38,186 bases of DNA from Bacillota bacterium (lineage in GTDB: Bacteria > Bacillota > Clostridia > Clostridiales > Clostridiaceae): contig JAEZKY010000011.1 in NCBI GenBank assembly GCA_023435985.1, forward strand, positions 1 to 38,186. The letters run 5' to 3'. The translations under genes were made by a program, and so were the position numbers. Position 1 is the stretch's first letter. Every line of letters starts with the position of its first letter. Positions 16,674 through 24,815 of the stretch are shown one piece after another. The notes beneath the pieces are model-generated. The model was not told the origin of the DNA. It searched no databases and saw nothing but the letters and a program-made list of their open reading frames with translations.

Positions 16674-16694
16674 ACATAGTTTTTACTACTATGT
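16674..16694. promoter_or_regulatory. Palindromic operator (7-7-7) before the DUF1836 gene
   Basis: ACATAGT (16674-16680), spacer TTTTACT and ACTATGT (16688-16694) form a perfect inverted repeat. Its half-site differs in one base from the one at 16510-16530, and its T-rich seven-base spacer is alike. It abuts the AAGGAG of the DUF1836 gene. Confidence 0.65.
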
Positions 16695-16709
16695 AAGGAG
16701 TGAAATCTC

Positions 16710-17303
16710 ATGAATGACTTTAATATTGAAAACTATATAAATTCTCAGAAATCATCAAGGAATATTAGTTTAGACGGCTTTCCAGAAATTGATTTGTATA
16801 TGGATCAAGTAATGCAGCTATTTGAAAGTAAGTTAAACTATACTAAAAGAAACGATGATGATAAAGTTCTTACTAAAACTATGATTAATAATTATGCTAA
16901 AGGTAATTTATTAATGAAAATTAAAAATAAAAAATATACTAAAAATCATCTAATTTTAATGAGCTTAATTTATAATCTAAAAGGTGCGCTATCGTTAACG
17001 GATATAAAAACAATTTTAACACCTATAGTTGATTCATTCGAAAAAGATCAAGATTATCCATTATATGATCTATATCAATCTTTTCTTGATATATATGACT
17101 TAAATTTAAAGGATTTAGATTCTTCTTCTAATGAAATATATGACAATATAAAGCAAATAATAAATAATAAGAACAATATTTTAGGAGACTATGAAGAAAA
17201 ATTCTTGCTTATTTGTGCATATGTGAGCATGAGTAATCTTTATAGGCGTATGAGTGAAAAAATAATAGATGAATGTTTCAATTCATCCAATGACTCTAAA
17301 TAA
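16710..17303 (+). CDS. DUF1836 family protein, probable DNA-binding regulator (YkrK-like)
   Basis: A 197-residue soluble protein. The DUF1836 signature covers residues 20-110: GFPEIDLYMDQVMQLFE, then TKTMINNYAKGNLL and KYTKNHLILMSLIYNLKGALSLTDIKTIL. The fold is predicted to hold a MerR-like helix-turn-helix, with TKTMINNYAK as the recognition region. From memory, B. subtilis YkrK belongs to this family and represses the heat-shock gene htpX. AAGGAG lies nine bases before ATG 16710. An inverted repeat sits directly upstream and a matching one precedes the divergent hemolysin III family gene, so autoregulation and control of that neighbour are plausible. Confidence 0.82.
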   Translation: MNDFNIENYINSQKSSRNISLDGFPEIDLYMDQVMQLFESKLNYTKRNDDDKVLTKTMINNYAKGNLLMKIKNKKYTKNHLILMSLIYNLKGALSLTDIKTILTPIVDSFEKDQDYPLYDLYQSFLDIYDLNLKDLDSSSNEIYDNIKQIINNKNNILGDYEEKFLLICAYVSMSNLYRRMSEKIIDECFNSSNDSK

Positions 17304-17408
17304 TAAAATTCTCATTATTAATACAAAATTTTAAATTTATAGTAATACTTATAAATGTAAAATCTATTAATTGTATGATATAATAAGCAACATGGAGAAA
17401 ACCAACTT

Positions 17409-17490
17409 ATACAATGCATAATTAAGGTGAAAATACTTATGATAATAAAAGCATATTTTTATAAATTTTATCCTTAATTATGCATTGTAT
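17409..17490. repeat. 19-bp inverted repeat in the ABC-F leader
   Basis: ATACAATGCATAATTAAGG (17409-17427) recurs as its exact reverse complement at 17472-17490, with 44 bases between. In RNA this would be a long stem in the leader of the ABC-F gene. No T run follows, so it is not a simple terminator. A nine-codon ORF (17392-17421) with a poor ribosome site overlaps the left arm. Confidence 0.75.
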
Positions 17491-17504
17491 TGTAATCATT
17501 ACAA
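17490..17504. promoter_or_regulatory. 7-1-7 palindrome before the ABC-F gene
   Basis: TTGTAATCATTACAA is a perfect 7-1-7 dyad, the design used by Fur-family repressors (PerR TTATAAT-N-ATTATAA, Zur TCGTAAT-N-ATTACGA). It differs from each of those half-sites by one base. It lies 27 bases before the TTG start and partly overlaps the inverted repeat. Confidence 0.4.
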
Positions 17505-17531
17505 ACTAATAAGAAATGAGGTAGAAAAAGA

Positions 17532-19127
17532 TTGATAAACGTATCAAATGTTAGTCTGAGATTTGGTGGACGTAAACTTTTTGAGGATGTCAACCTTAAA
17601 TTTACTCCTGGAAATTGTTATGGAGTTATTGGTGCTAATGGAGCTGGAAAGAGTACATTTTTAAAAATACTTTCAGGTGAAGTTGAACCTAATACTGGTG
17701 AAGTTATAATTGATTCAAATACAAGAATGTCAGTTTTAAAACAAGATCATTATAAATATGATGATTTTCAAGTCTTAGAAACTGTAATAATGGGGAATGA
17801 ACGATTATATCAAATAATGAAAGAAAAAGATGCTATATATGCTAAACCTGATTTTTCTGATGAAGATGGGATTAAAGCTTCTGAATTAGAAGGAGAATTT
17901 GCCGAACTTAACGGTTGGGAAGCAGAATCTGAAGCCTCTTCACTTTTACAAGGACTTGGAATAGGAACTGAACTTCATTTTAAGAATGTATCAGAATTAA
18001 CTGGTGGAGAAAAAATTAAGGTTCTTTTAGCTCAAGCCTTATTTGGTAATCCTGGAATATTAATTCTAGACGAACCTACAAACGGTCTAGATTTAAAAGC
18101 CGTAAACTGGTTAGAAGATTTTTTAGGTAATTTTGATGGAACTGTTATAGTTGTATCCCATGATAGACACTTTTTAAATTCAGTTTGTACTCAAATGGCT
18201 GATGTTGACTTTGGAAAAATTAAGGTTTATGTTGGTAACTATGATTTCTGGTATGAATCAAGCCAATTAGCCCTTCAAATGTCTAAAGATCAAAATAAAA
18301 AGAAAGAAGAGAAGATTAAAGAATTGCAGGACTTTATCGCAAGATTTAGTGCTAATGCCTCTAAATCTAAGCAAGCTACTTCTCGTAAAAAATTATTAGA
18401 TAAAATTACTTTAGACGATATACAACCATCAAGCAGAAAATATCCTTTTGTAGGATTTAAACCAGAAAGAGAAGTTGGTAATGATATCTTAATGGTTAAA
18501 GATTTATCTAAGACTATTGATGGAGTTAAAGTTTTAGACAATGTAAGTTTTATGGCTAATAAAGGAGATAAACTTGCTCTTATTGGTAATGAAATAGCTG
18601 TAACTACACTATTTAAAATTTTATCAGGAGAAATGGAACCAGATAGCGGAGAATTTAAATGGGGAATAACTATAACTACAGCTTACTTCCCTGCTGATAA
18701 TTCAAAGTACTTTGATGATTGTCACCTTTCCTTAGTAGATTGGCTAAGACAATATTCTGAAGAAAAATCTGAAAGTTATATTAGAGGTTTCTTAGGAAGA
18801 ATGTTATTCTCAGGAGAAGAAGCATTAAAAGAAGCTAATGTACTATCTGGAGGAGAAAAGGTTAGATGCATGTTATCTAAAATGATGCTTTCAAATGCAA
18901 ATGTATTAATGTTAGATCAACCTACTAACCATCTTGATCTTGAATCAATTACAGCTGTAAATAACGGCTTAAAAGATTTTAATAGTAATATAATATTTGC
19001 TTCTCATGACCACCAATTTGTTCAAACTATAGCTAATAGAATTATAGATATTAAAGATGATGGATCTATAGTTGATAGAACTATGACTTTTGATGAATAT
19101 TTAGAATTTACTAACTCTAATAAATAG
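17532..19127 (+). CDS. ABC-F family ATPase, YkpA/YbiT-like
   Basis: A soluble 531-residue ribosome-associated type ABC protein with two ATPase domains and no membrane part. Domain 1 has Walker A GANGAGKST (residues 34-42), signature LTGGEKIKVLLAQAL and Walker B ILILDEPTNGLDL. The charged linker (about residues 250-310) is the P-site tRNA interaction motif region. Domain 2 has LSGGEKVRCMLSK and VLMLDQPTNHLDL, but its P-loop reads IGNEIAVTTLF with no Lys. I believe this is typical for the YkpA group, but it is worth checking. The start is TTG 17532 with GAGGT about ten bases upstream. The leader holds a 19-bp inverted repeat. A translation-factor role is more likely than drug resistance, which cannot be judged from sequence. 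Confidence 0.88.
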   Translation: MINVSNVSLRFGGRKLFEDVNLKFTPGNCYGVIGANGAGKSTFLKILSGEVEPNTGEVIIDSNTRMSVLKQDHYKYDDFQVLETVIMGNERLYQIMKEKDAIYAKPDFSDEDGIKASELEGEFAELNGWEAESEASSLLQGLGIGTELHFKNVSELTGGEKIKVLLAQALFGNPGILILDEPTNGLDLKAVNWLEDFLGNFDGTVIVVSHDRHFLNSVCTQMADVDFGKIKVYVGNYDFWYESSQLALQMSKDQNKKKEEKIKELQDFIARFSANASKSKQATSRKKLLDKITLDDIQPSSRKYPFVGFKPEREVGNDILMVKDLSKTIDGVKVLDNVSFMANKGDKLALIGNEIAVTTLFKILSGEMEPDSGEFKWGITITTAYFPADNSKYFDDCHLSLVDWLRQYSEEKSESYIRGFLGRMLFSGEEALKEANVLSGGEKVRCMLSKMMLSNANVLMLDQPTNHLDLESITAVNNGLKDFNSNIIFASHDHQFVQTIANRIIDIKDDGSIVDRTMTFDEYLEFTNSNK

Positions 19128-19129
19128 TA

Positions 19130-19168
19130 AAAAATAAGGAGCTGTTGCAAAATAGCTTCTTATTTTTT
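19130..19168 (+). terminator. Terminator after the ABC-F gene
   Basis: AAAATAAGGAGCT and AGCTTCTTATTTT pair with one G-T mismatch around GTTGCAAAAT, followed by TTTTTAT. The stem starts three bases after the stop codon. Confidence 0.8.
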
Positions 19169-19211
19169 ATATTATGAGCTTAGTTAGTGCTTAATATATT
19201 AAATTTGATTG

Positions 19212-19784
19212 CTAAACACTTATTCCTAATCCATTTAGCGTAAATTTTATTGTACTATCTATAATAGTTTCTAAATCTATTTTCTCATTATGTATTGATT
19301 CATATATCGCAGATGAACATAATGATCCAAAAAACTGAAATGCTAACAGTTCAGTATCACCTTTTTTCATTAATCCTATTTCCATAGCACTCTTTACATT
19401 TACTTCAATCTCATCTATATATTTTTTTATTTTACTACGTAATTGATTTTGTCTGTCTTCTGTTCCCCACAACTGACTCATCACTACCTTAAAAAAACTA
19501 GTATAACCATATAAAAATGTTAATTGTATTCTACATATACTTATTAATCTTTCTACTGGGCCAACATTCATTTCTTGAACTTTGGCAACTTGATCCTGCA
19601 ATATTTGAAGTCCTTCCTCAACAATAAAATTAAATATTTCTTCTTTACTTTTAAAATGATAGTATAAAGTTCCCTTTACCAAACCCGCATTAGCTGCTAT
19701 ATCATCCATTGTAGCTCCTCTATAACCAGACTCAGAGAATATTTTTATTGCAGATTCAAATATTAATTTTTTTGTTTTGTTCAT
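19212..19784 (-). CDS. TetR-family transcriptional regulator
   Basis: A 190-residue repressor-type protein. The N-terminal TetR helix-turn-helix is clear (KKLIFESAIKIFSESGYRG, TMDDIAANAGLVKGTLYYHFKSKEEIF, read in two parts) at residues 5-50. The remaining 140 residues form the helical ligand/dimer domain, which gives no hint of the inducer. It stands alone, convergent with the ABC-F gene and divergent from psd across 378 bases, so psd or a distant gene could be its target. GAGG lies ten bases before the ATG. Confidence 0.92.
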   Translation of the reverse strand: MNKTKKLIFESAIKIFSESGYRGATMDDIAANAGLVKGTLYYHFKSKEEIFNFIVEEGLQILQDQVAKVQEMNVGPVERLISICRIQLTFLYGYTSFFKVVMSQLWGTEDRQNQLRSKIKKYIDEIEVNVKSAMEIGLMKKGDTELLAFQFFGSLCSSAIYESIHNEKIDLETIIDSTIKFTLNGLGISV

Positions 19785-20162
19785 AATACTTTTTCCTCAT
19801 TTCCTGTTTGTGAATTTACATAAAAATTCTAATAATATTATATCATTTAGTTTCCTGTAACACCATTATTATACATTTTGCCACTTTTCACCTGTTAATG
19901 CTTATATTTAGCTCAATTTTATTTTTGAATTTTTTATGATATATGATAAAATTAATAGTAATCTAAAAAATAAATTATGTCTGTTACATATAATTTATTA
20001 AAAGTATATCTTAACTAATTTAAATTTACATAGATCATTTTATATAAAAACTTAGTTAAAATATAAATCAAAATAAGAAATGGAGGATGCTTGTCACAAC
20101 TGTAACATTATAAACCTTGCTGGAATTCCATCTATGTTTATAAAGTTCTGACAATTGTATTT
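19785..20162. other. Divergent intergenic region with mini-ORFs upstream of psd
   Basis: AT-rich. A good ribosome site GGAGG (20082-20086) lies 76 bases before the psd start but is followed only by mini-ORFs: ATG 20087 (8 codons), TTG 20091 (4 codons) and ATG 20134 (5 codons). I see no dyad strong enough to name as the TetR operator. Confidence 0.4.
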
Positions 20163-21056
20163 ATGATTCAAGTATATAATAGAACCACAAAATCTTATGA
20201 AGAGGAACTTGTTGCTGGAAAGAAATATATTGAATGGACATATGAATCTCCCATTGGCAAAAATATAACTGAACTTATCGCTAAGAAAAAATTTTTTTCT
20301 AAGATATATGGAATGTTTTGTGATACGAAATTTAGTTCAAATAAAATCCCATCATTTATTGAAAATTTTAATATTGATATGACTATGTCGAAAAAAAAAG
20401 TCGATGAATTTGCTTCCTTTAATGATTTTTTTACTAGAGAATTAACTTCTGATGCTAGACCAATAAATAAAGATGAAAATATTTTAGTCTCTCCTGGTGA
20501 TGGAAGGATTACTGCTTATGAAAATATTGATTTAGATAATATAGTTCAAATTAAAGGCTTAACTTATAGTTTAAGAGAATTAATAGATAGTGATACTATT
20601 GCAAGCAAATATAGCAATGGTATATGTGTTATCTTAAGGTTATGTCCTACTGATTATCATAGATTTCATTTTGTAGATTCAGGTATTCCTTATGAAACTC
20701 ATTACATTAAAGGTCATTATTATTCTGTAAATCCAATAGCGTTAAAAGCTATTCCAAAACTTTTTTGTGAAAACAAAAGGGAATGGTCACTATTTAAATC
20801 GGATAATTTTAAAGATATATTACACATAGAAGTTGGTGCTACCTGTGTTGGCTCAATAATTCAAACCTATTCACCTCGTAATGAAGTAAATAAAGGTGAT
20901 GAAAAAGGGTACTTTAAATTTGGAGGTTCAACAACTATATTATTTTTTGAAAAAGATTCAGTCAAAATAGATAATGATATTATAGAACAATCAAAATGTG
21001 GTTTTGAGTGTAAAATTCTCCTTGGCGAACAAATTGGATCTAAAAATAATAAATAG
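20163..21056 (+). CDS. psd: Phosphatidylserine decarboxylase proenzyme
   Basis: Converts phosphatidylserine to phosphatidylethanolamine at the membrane. The 297 residues match the type II clostridial form: SFNDFFTRELTSDARPI, SPGDGRITAYE, LCPTDYHRFHFVDSG, SVNPIALKAIP and the self-cleavage site GGSTT near Ser256, which becomes the pyruvoyl group. The ATG at 20163 is the only in-frame start before an upstream TAA. Oddly it has no recognisable ribosome site, while a good GGAGG stands 76 bases upstream before short ORFs. No pssA lies next to it. A strong terminator follows. Confidence 0.95.
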   Translation: MIQVYNRTTKSYEEELVAGKKYIEWTYESPIGKNITELIAKKKFFSKIYGMFCDTKFSSNKIPSFIENFNIDMTMSKKKVDEFASFNDFFTRELTSDARPINKDENILVSPGDGRITAYENIDLDNIVQIKGLTYSLRELIDSDTIASKYSNGICVILRLCPTDYHRFHFVDSGIPYETHYIKGHYYSVNPIALKAIPKLFCENKREWSLFKSDNFKDILHIEVGATCVGSIIQTYSPRNEVNKGDEKGYFKFGGSTTILFFEKDSVKIDNDIIEQSKCGFECKILLGEQIGSKNNK

Positions 21057-21100
21057 AATTAAACTGCCTTAAATATATATTTAAGGCAGTTTAATTTTTT
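21057..21100 (+). terminator. Terminator after psd
   Basis: AATTAAACTGCCTTAAATAT and its near-exact reverse complement form a perfect hairpin of about 20 bp around the central TATA, directly followed by TTTTTT. Confidence 0.9.
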
Positions 21101-21230
21101 GTTAAAAAATATAATTATATCTATTCAAAATTTGTTCTTTATTGTATAATTCAATACATAATTGAAATATTTTCTTTTAATTAGATATCTTACTAAACTA
21201 TCATACTTAATTATTTAGGTCTATAAGCAA

Positions 21231-21252
21231 ATGATAATGTATACATTATCAT
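21231..21252. promoter_or_regulatory. 22-bp perfect palindrome upstream of the choline-binding-repeat protein gene
   Basis: The sequence is exactly self-complementary with half-site ATGATAATGTA. It contains TGATAAT and ATTATCA, the half-sites of a Fur box, but six bases apart instead of one. It lies 173 bases before the start codon, with no gene in between. Confidence 0.5.
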
Positions 21253-21425
21253 ATTATTTTTCAATATATACATTGCAATAATATTGCTATATTTTAAGGT
21301 ATTCTGTAAACATTTTACCTGCAATTGTATTTTATTGATTGTCAATTGTAACATATGTAATTTTATAGAAGAAAAATATTTTCATACAGTAAAAATTATA
21401 AAAAATTTGTCAGGGGGAATACAAT

Positions 21426-23258
21426 ATGATTAAAAGAATTACAAAATTTACAGGCTTAATGGCTTGTGCTGCTTCAATTATATCTCTTGTTCCAGTATAT
21501 GCTGCTGATGTTCAAAAGGTAGACGCTCAGAATGGTACTACTTATAGTGCTAAAGCAAAAGGAAACGGTATTTTTATTGATGGAGAGGTAAATGGGGCTG
21601 ATGAAGCTTGCTATTGGATATCTGATGATGGAAAATATAATAAGTTAGATGATGTTGATACCGGTTCTACTATGACAGACGAATTAATGAATAAATACCT
21701 AGAAATAGATACTGGAGCTAAAGATCTTACTTATGTAGACATAACAAATGGTTATAAAGAAGCTGATTATGATGTAAGAGACGATTTAGAATCTACTGTT
21801 GCAACTACATTAAAAGGTAAACTTAGACATGATAATAATGACAGATTTGCCGATAACTTTGATAAAGATCTTACTACTTTTAAAGGTTATTACAATAGAG
21901 AAACAACTACTGATGGTAAAAAGGTAGGGTTTGTAAGTGGTAGTGATGGTTTATCTGTTTTCCAAATACCTCTAAAGGATGATCTTGATTCTGGTATAAA
22001 TAATAAAGTTACTAGTTATAGTGGTATACTTGATAGTAACAAGTCTTATGATTTTTTTAACACAGATGCTGTCTATGCAGATGCAACTGGAAATTATGTT
22101 GATGCTGATTATAACTTAGGATCAGTAAAGGTATATGATGGCACAACAACTGGTGCTTCAGTTACTCTAAATAATACTAAAGATACTTATGACTTAAAAG
22201 ATTATACATTAAAAGCTGTTCTTCAAGAAGGAAAAGGTTATATTGCTGAAGTTGGTGATACTGTTTATAGATGGGCAAACCTTACAATATACAAAAGTAC
22301 TGATGATGGGAAAACATATTCAGCTGTAAAAGCTTCAGATAACCTTACATTCGGAGGAGATGCTAAAGATAAGGTTGGTTATCGTGTTGATGGAACTGTT
22401 CCAGTACTTCAAGCATTCTCAAAAACTGCTGCTTCAGATACTGTAGATGGTATAAAATATTCTAAGGATTCAACAATTTATTTTGTTGCTGATAAAAAAG
22501 GTGTGGATAAGACTAAATCTTTATTAGCATTAAATGGTGGTAAAATGAAAGCTAGTGCTAAAGCTCTTTGTAGTTTCTTAGGAGCAAATGGTACAGTGAA
22601 GGCTGAAACCGTTACACCGTCACATAAAAATAGCTTCAATTATTTAGATATTGGTGATCAAGATAGTTCTGACTACGACTCAACTAGTATTGCTGATGCT
22701 GGTGGAATCCCATACTTTACAAATAGCGGATATATTATGACATGGGATGGAGATCATAGCTTTGTAAAGTTTGCTAAGGTAGATGCTGGATTAGACAATA
22801 TCTCTACTGGTAGTAGCACAAAGGTAGCTCTTTGGAATTCTGATAAAGATATTTATTCAATTATAAACGTTCCAAAAGCTGCAACTGGTACAACCGCTAC
22901 TACAGGTACAGCAACAACTGCAACTACAGGTGCTGCTGCTACAGTAAGCACAGCTCCTACAAATGGTTGGACAAAAAATAGTGATAATACTTGGAGTTAT
23001 TTAGAAAATGGAACTAAGAAAACTGGATGGTTAAAAGATGGAGGTAATTGGTATTACTTAAAATCTGATGGTATAATGACTACAGGATGGATAAACAACA
23101 ATGGAACTTGGTATTATTTAGATCCATCAGGTGCTATGAAAACTGGCTGGATTAATGATAATGGCGCTTGGTACTATTGTACTGCATCAGGTAACATGTT
23201 ATCTAGTACAGTAATTGATGGTTATACATTAGGTGCTGATGGAGCTTGGATTCAATAA
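21426..23258 (+). CDS. Secreted protein with C-terminal choline-binding (CW_binding) repeats
   Basis: A 610-residue exported protein. Residues 1-27 are a signal peptide (ITKFTGLMACAASIISLV, cleavage probably after VYA). About 460 residues of extracellular sequence follow, rich in Asp, Lys, Thr and Gly, which I do not recognise. A Thr/Ala linker (about residues 485-510, TGTATTATTG) leads to cell-wall-binding repeats of the choline-binding type: GWTKNSDNTWSYLENG, TGWLKDGGNWYYLKSDG, TGWINNNGTWYYLDPSG, TGWINDNGAWYYCTASG. These normally attach proteins to choline-bearing wall polymers. No enzyme motif is visible, so it could be adhesive or structural. AGGGGGAA precedes ATG 21426. A terminator follows. 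Confidence 0.88.
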   Translation: MIKRITKFTGLMACAASIISLVPVYAADVQKVDAQNGTTYSAKAKGNGIFIDGEVNGADEACYWISDDGKYNKLDDVDTGSTMTDELMNKYLEIDTGAKDLTYVDITNGYKEADYDVRDDLESTVATTLKGKLRHDNNDRFADNFDKDLTTFKGYYNRETTTDGKKVGFVSGSDGLSVFQIPLKDDLDSGINNKVTSYSGILDSNKSYDFFNTDAVYADATGNYVDADYNLGSVKVYDGTTTGASVTLNNTKDTYDLKDYTLKAVLQEGKGYIAEVGDTVYRWANLTIYKSTDDGKTYSAVKASDNLTFGGDAKDKVGYRVDGTVPVLQAFSKTAASDTVDGIKYSKDSTIYFVADKKGVDKTKSLLALNGGKMKASAKALCSFLGANGTVKAETVTPSHKNSFNYLDIGDQDSSDYDSTSIADAGGIPYFTNSGYIMTWDGDHSFVKFAKVDAGLDNISTGSSTKVALWNSDKDIYSIINVPKAATGTTATTGTATTATTGAAATVSTAPTNGWTKNSDNTWSYLENGTKKTGWLKDGGNWYYLKSDGIMTTGWINNNGTWYYLDPSGAMKTGWINDNGAWYYCTASGNMLSSTVIDGYTLGADGAWIQ

Positions 23259-23345
23259 TTAAGCATCCTAATTAAATTATATATGTTCCCTGAATTATTC
23301 AAAAAACTGCACACTTAATAAATCATTCAGTAAAATAAAAAATAT

Positions 23346-23383
23346 TAATAGGCATCTCAAAATTATTTTGAGGTGCCTATTTA
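23346..23383 (+). terminator. Terminator after the choline-binding-repeat protein gene
   Basis: ATAGGCATCTCAAAAT and ATTTTGAGGTGCCTAT form a long stem with one T-G pair. Runs of A/T flank it, so it may serve both this gene and the tRNA-Arg on the other strand. Confidence 0.85.
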
Positions 23384-23454
23384 AATGCTATTTTTCTAAA
23401 AAATTCAAAAAAATACTTAACCCTTATTTATACGATTAAGTATTTACTGTATAA

Positions 23455-23529
23455 TGGCAGAGCGTGAAGGAATCGAACCCTCAATGTACCGTCCGTAGCG
23501 GTATGTTATATCCGTTTAACTAACGCTCC
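23455..23529 (-). tRNA. tRNA-Arg(ACG)
   Basis: Minus strand: acceptor GGAGCGT pairs with ACGCTCT (first pair G-U), anticodon stem TACCG/CGGTA encloses loop CTACGGA with anticodon ACG, T arm GAGGG-TTCGATT-CCTTC. G discriminator and encoded CCA. Confidence 0.93.
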
Positions 23530-23648
23530 ATATGATTTTTAACAACATGTTTATATTATCACAAGCTACTGCAATAATCAAGTTTATAATATCATATAAA
23601 ATTAATTTTGTAATATTTCTCTTTATTTAACTTGCGCATTACTATAAT

Positions 23649-23692
23649 ATAAGTTATCTAAAAATATTATTATCCATTTTTAGATAACTTAT
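23649..23692 (-). terminator. Terminator after the histidine kinase gene
   Basis: ATAAGTTATCTAAAAAT (23649-23665) and its exact reverse complement (23676-23692) form a 17-bp stem 20 bases past the kinase stop codon. Confidence 0.7.
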
Positions 23693-23711
23693 AAAATATT
23701 TTTATAAGTAA

Positions 23712-24617
23712 TTATAAATAAATATCTGAAAATTCAACTTCAAGCACTTCTACCTTGCTTTGAGCATTTAAATATTTATTTTTTCTACCTTCACAATCTT
23801 CCAGCATTTCTATAGGTAATTTAATTATAAATTCAGAGCCTCGATTTTCTTCACTTTTAAGTTCTATGCTTCCATTATGAGCCTTTGTCAAATATCTAAC
23901 TAGATCCAATCCTATTCCACTTCCAGAATTCTCGTTTCTTTTATTTCTTGATGATTGAATAAATCTATTAAAAATTGTATCTTGCTCATCCTTTGGTATA
24001 CCCATTCCCTCATCTCTTATAGAAATAGTTAATTGATTTATACTTTTCCAGGCATTTATATATATACTACTTTTTCTCGGAGAAAATTTTATAGCATTAG
24101 AAATTAAATTCATAATTATTCTATCTATAGCTTCTGGGTCAATTGCCATAATACATTCTTCAACATTTGTATCAAAAACTAACGATATATCTTTCTGCTT
24201 GGCATATTTATCTATCGAAGATATATCCCATTCTATTAAATTAATTATATCTAAATTCTCTCTTTTGATATTATAATGTCTTTGTTCTAATTTTGTAGTA
24301 TCTATAAGATTATTTATGAGTTTTAATATTTTATATGCATTTCTTTTTATAATATCAATATGTTCTAAACATTGAATTTCCCTTTTAGAATCCTTATAAT
24401 CGTCTTTATAGCATTGCACAATACTTAAAATTATATTTAATGGCGATCTTAAATCATGAGAGATATTCAAAATAAAATCTTCTTGAGCTCTTTTACATTC
24501 TGACATCTTAGTGAGTTTATTAATTAATTCTTCTTTTGATAGCTTTTTTAATTCCTCCATATCAAATATATATTCATTATTTGTCTCACCGTCTCTAAAA
24601 ACATTAACCTCAACCAT
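23712..24617 (-). CDS. Soluble orphan sensor histidine kinase
   Basis: A 301-residue kinase with HisKA and HATPase_c domains. The H box is ILNISHDLRSPLNIIL with phospho-acceptor His54. The N box is IIMNLISNAIKFSP, G1 is RDEGMGIPKDE and G2 is GSGIGLDLVRYL. The N-terminal 45 residues hold a short coiled-coil-like stretch (MEELKKLSKEELINKLTKM) and no transmembrane or PAS domain, so the signal input is missing or comes from a partner protein. No response regulator is adjacent. The N-terminal DGETNNEYIFDMEELKKLS hints at a peptide docking region, which is inference. GGGG precedes the ATG by eight bases. Confidence 0.9.
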   Translation of the reverse strand: MVEVNVFRDGETNNEYIFDMEELKKLSKEELINKLTKMSECKRAQEDFILNISHDLRSPLNIILSIVQCYKDDYKDSKREIQCLEHIDIIKRNAYKILKLINNLIDTTKLEQRHYNIKRENLDIINLIEWDISSIDKYAKQKDISLVFDTNVEECIMAIDPEAIDRIIMNLISNAIKFSPRKSSIYINAWKSINQLTISIRDEGMGIPKDEQDTIFNRFIQSSRNKRNENSGSGIGLDLVRYLTKAHNGSIELKSEENRGSEFIIKLPIEMLEDCEGRKNKYLNAQSKVEVLEVEFSDIYL

Positions 24618-24815
24618 CTTTAAATCCCCTTTTGTTTTTTACTTTTTTTACCATATGCCTTTAATATATAATATCATATTCTACGCCAGCGAACAACTCC
24701 ATCTTAAATAAAATTTACTTATAATGCTTTATAATCTTCATTAAAAATGCAATAGAAGCATTATTTCATATTAAACAAAATAAGGTCTAATAATATTTTT
24801 AAATTACATATCAAC

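Noticed and set aside
17532..19127. Antibiotic-resistance ABC-F gene
   Set aside because: Sequence resembles the housekeeping YkpA/YbiT group; no evidence in the window for a resistance role.
21231..21252. Canonical Fur box
   Set aside because: Half-sites match but the central spacing is six bases instead of one.
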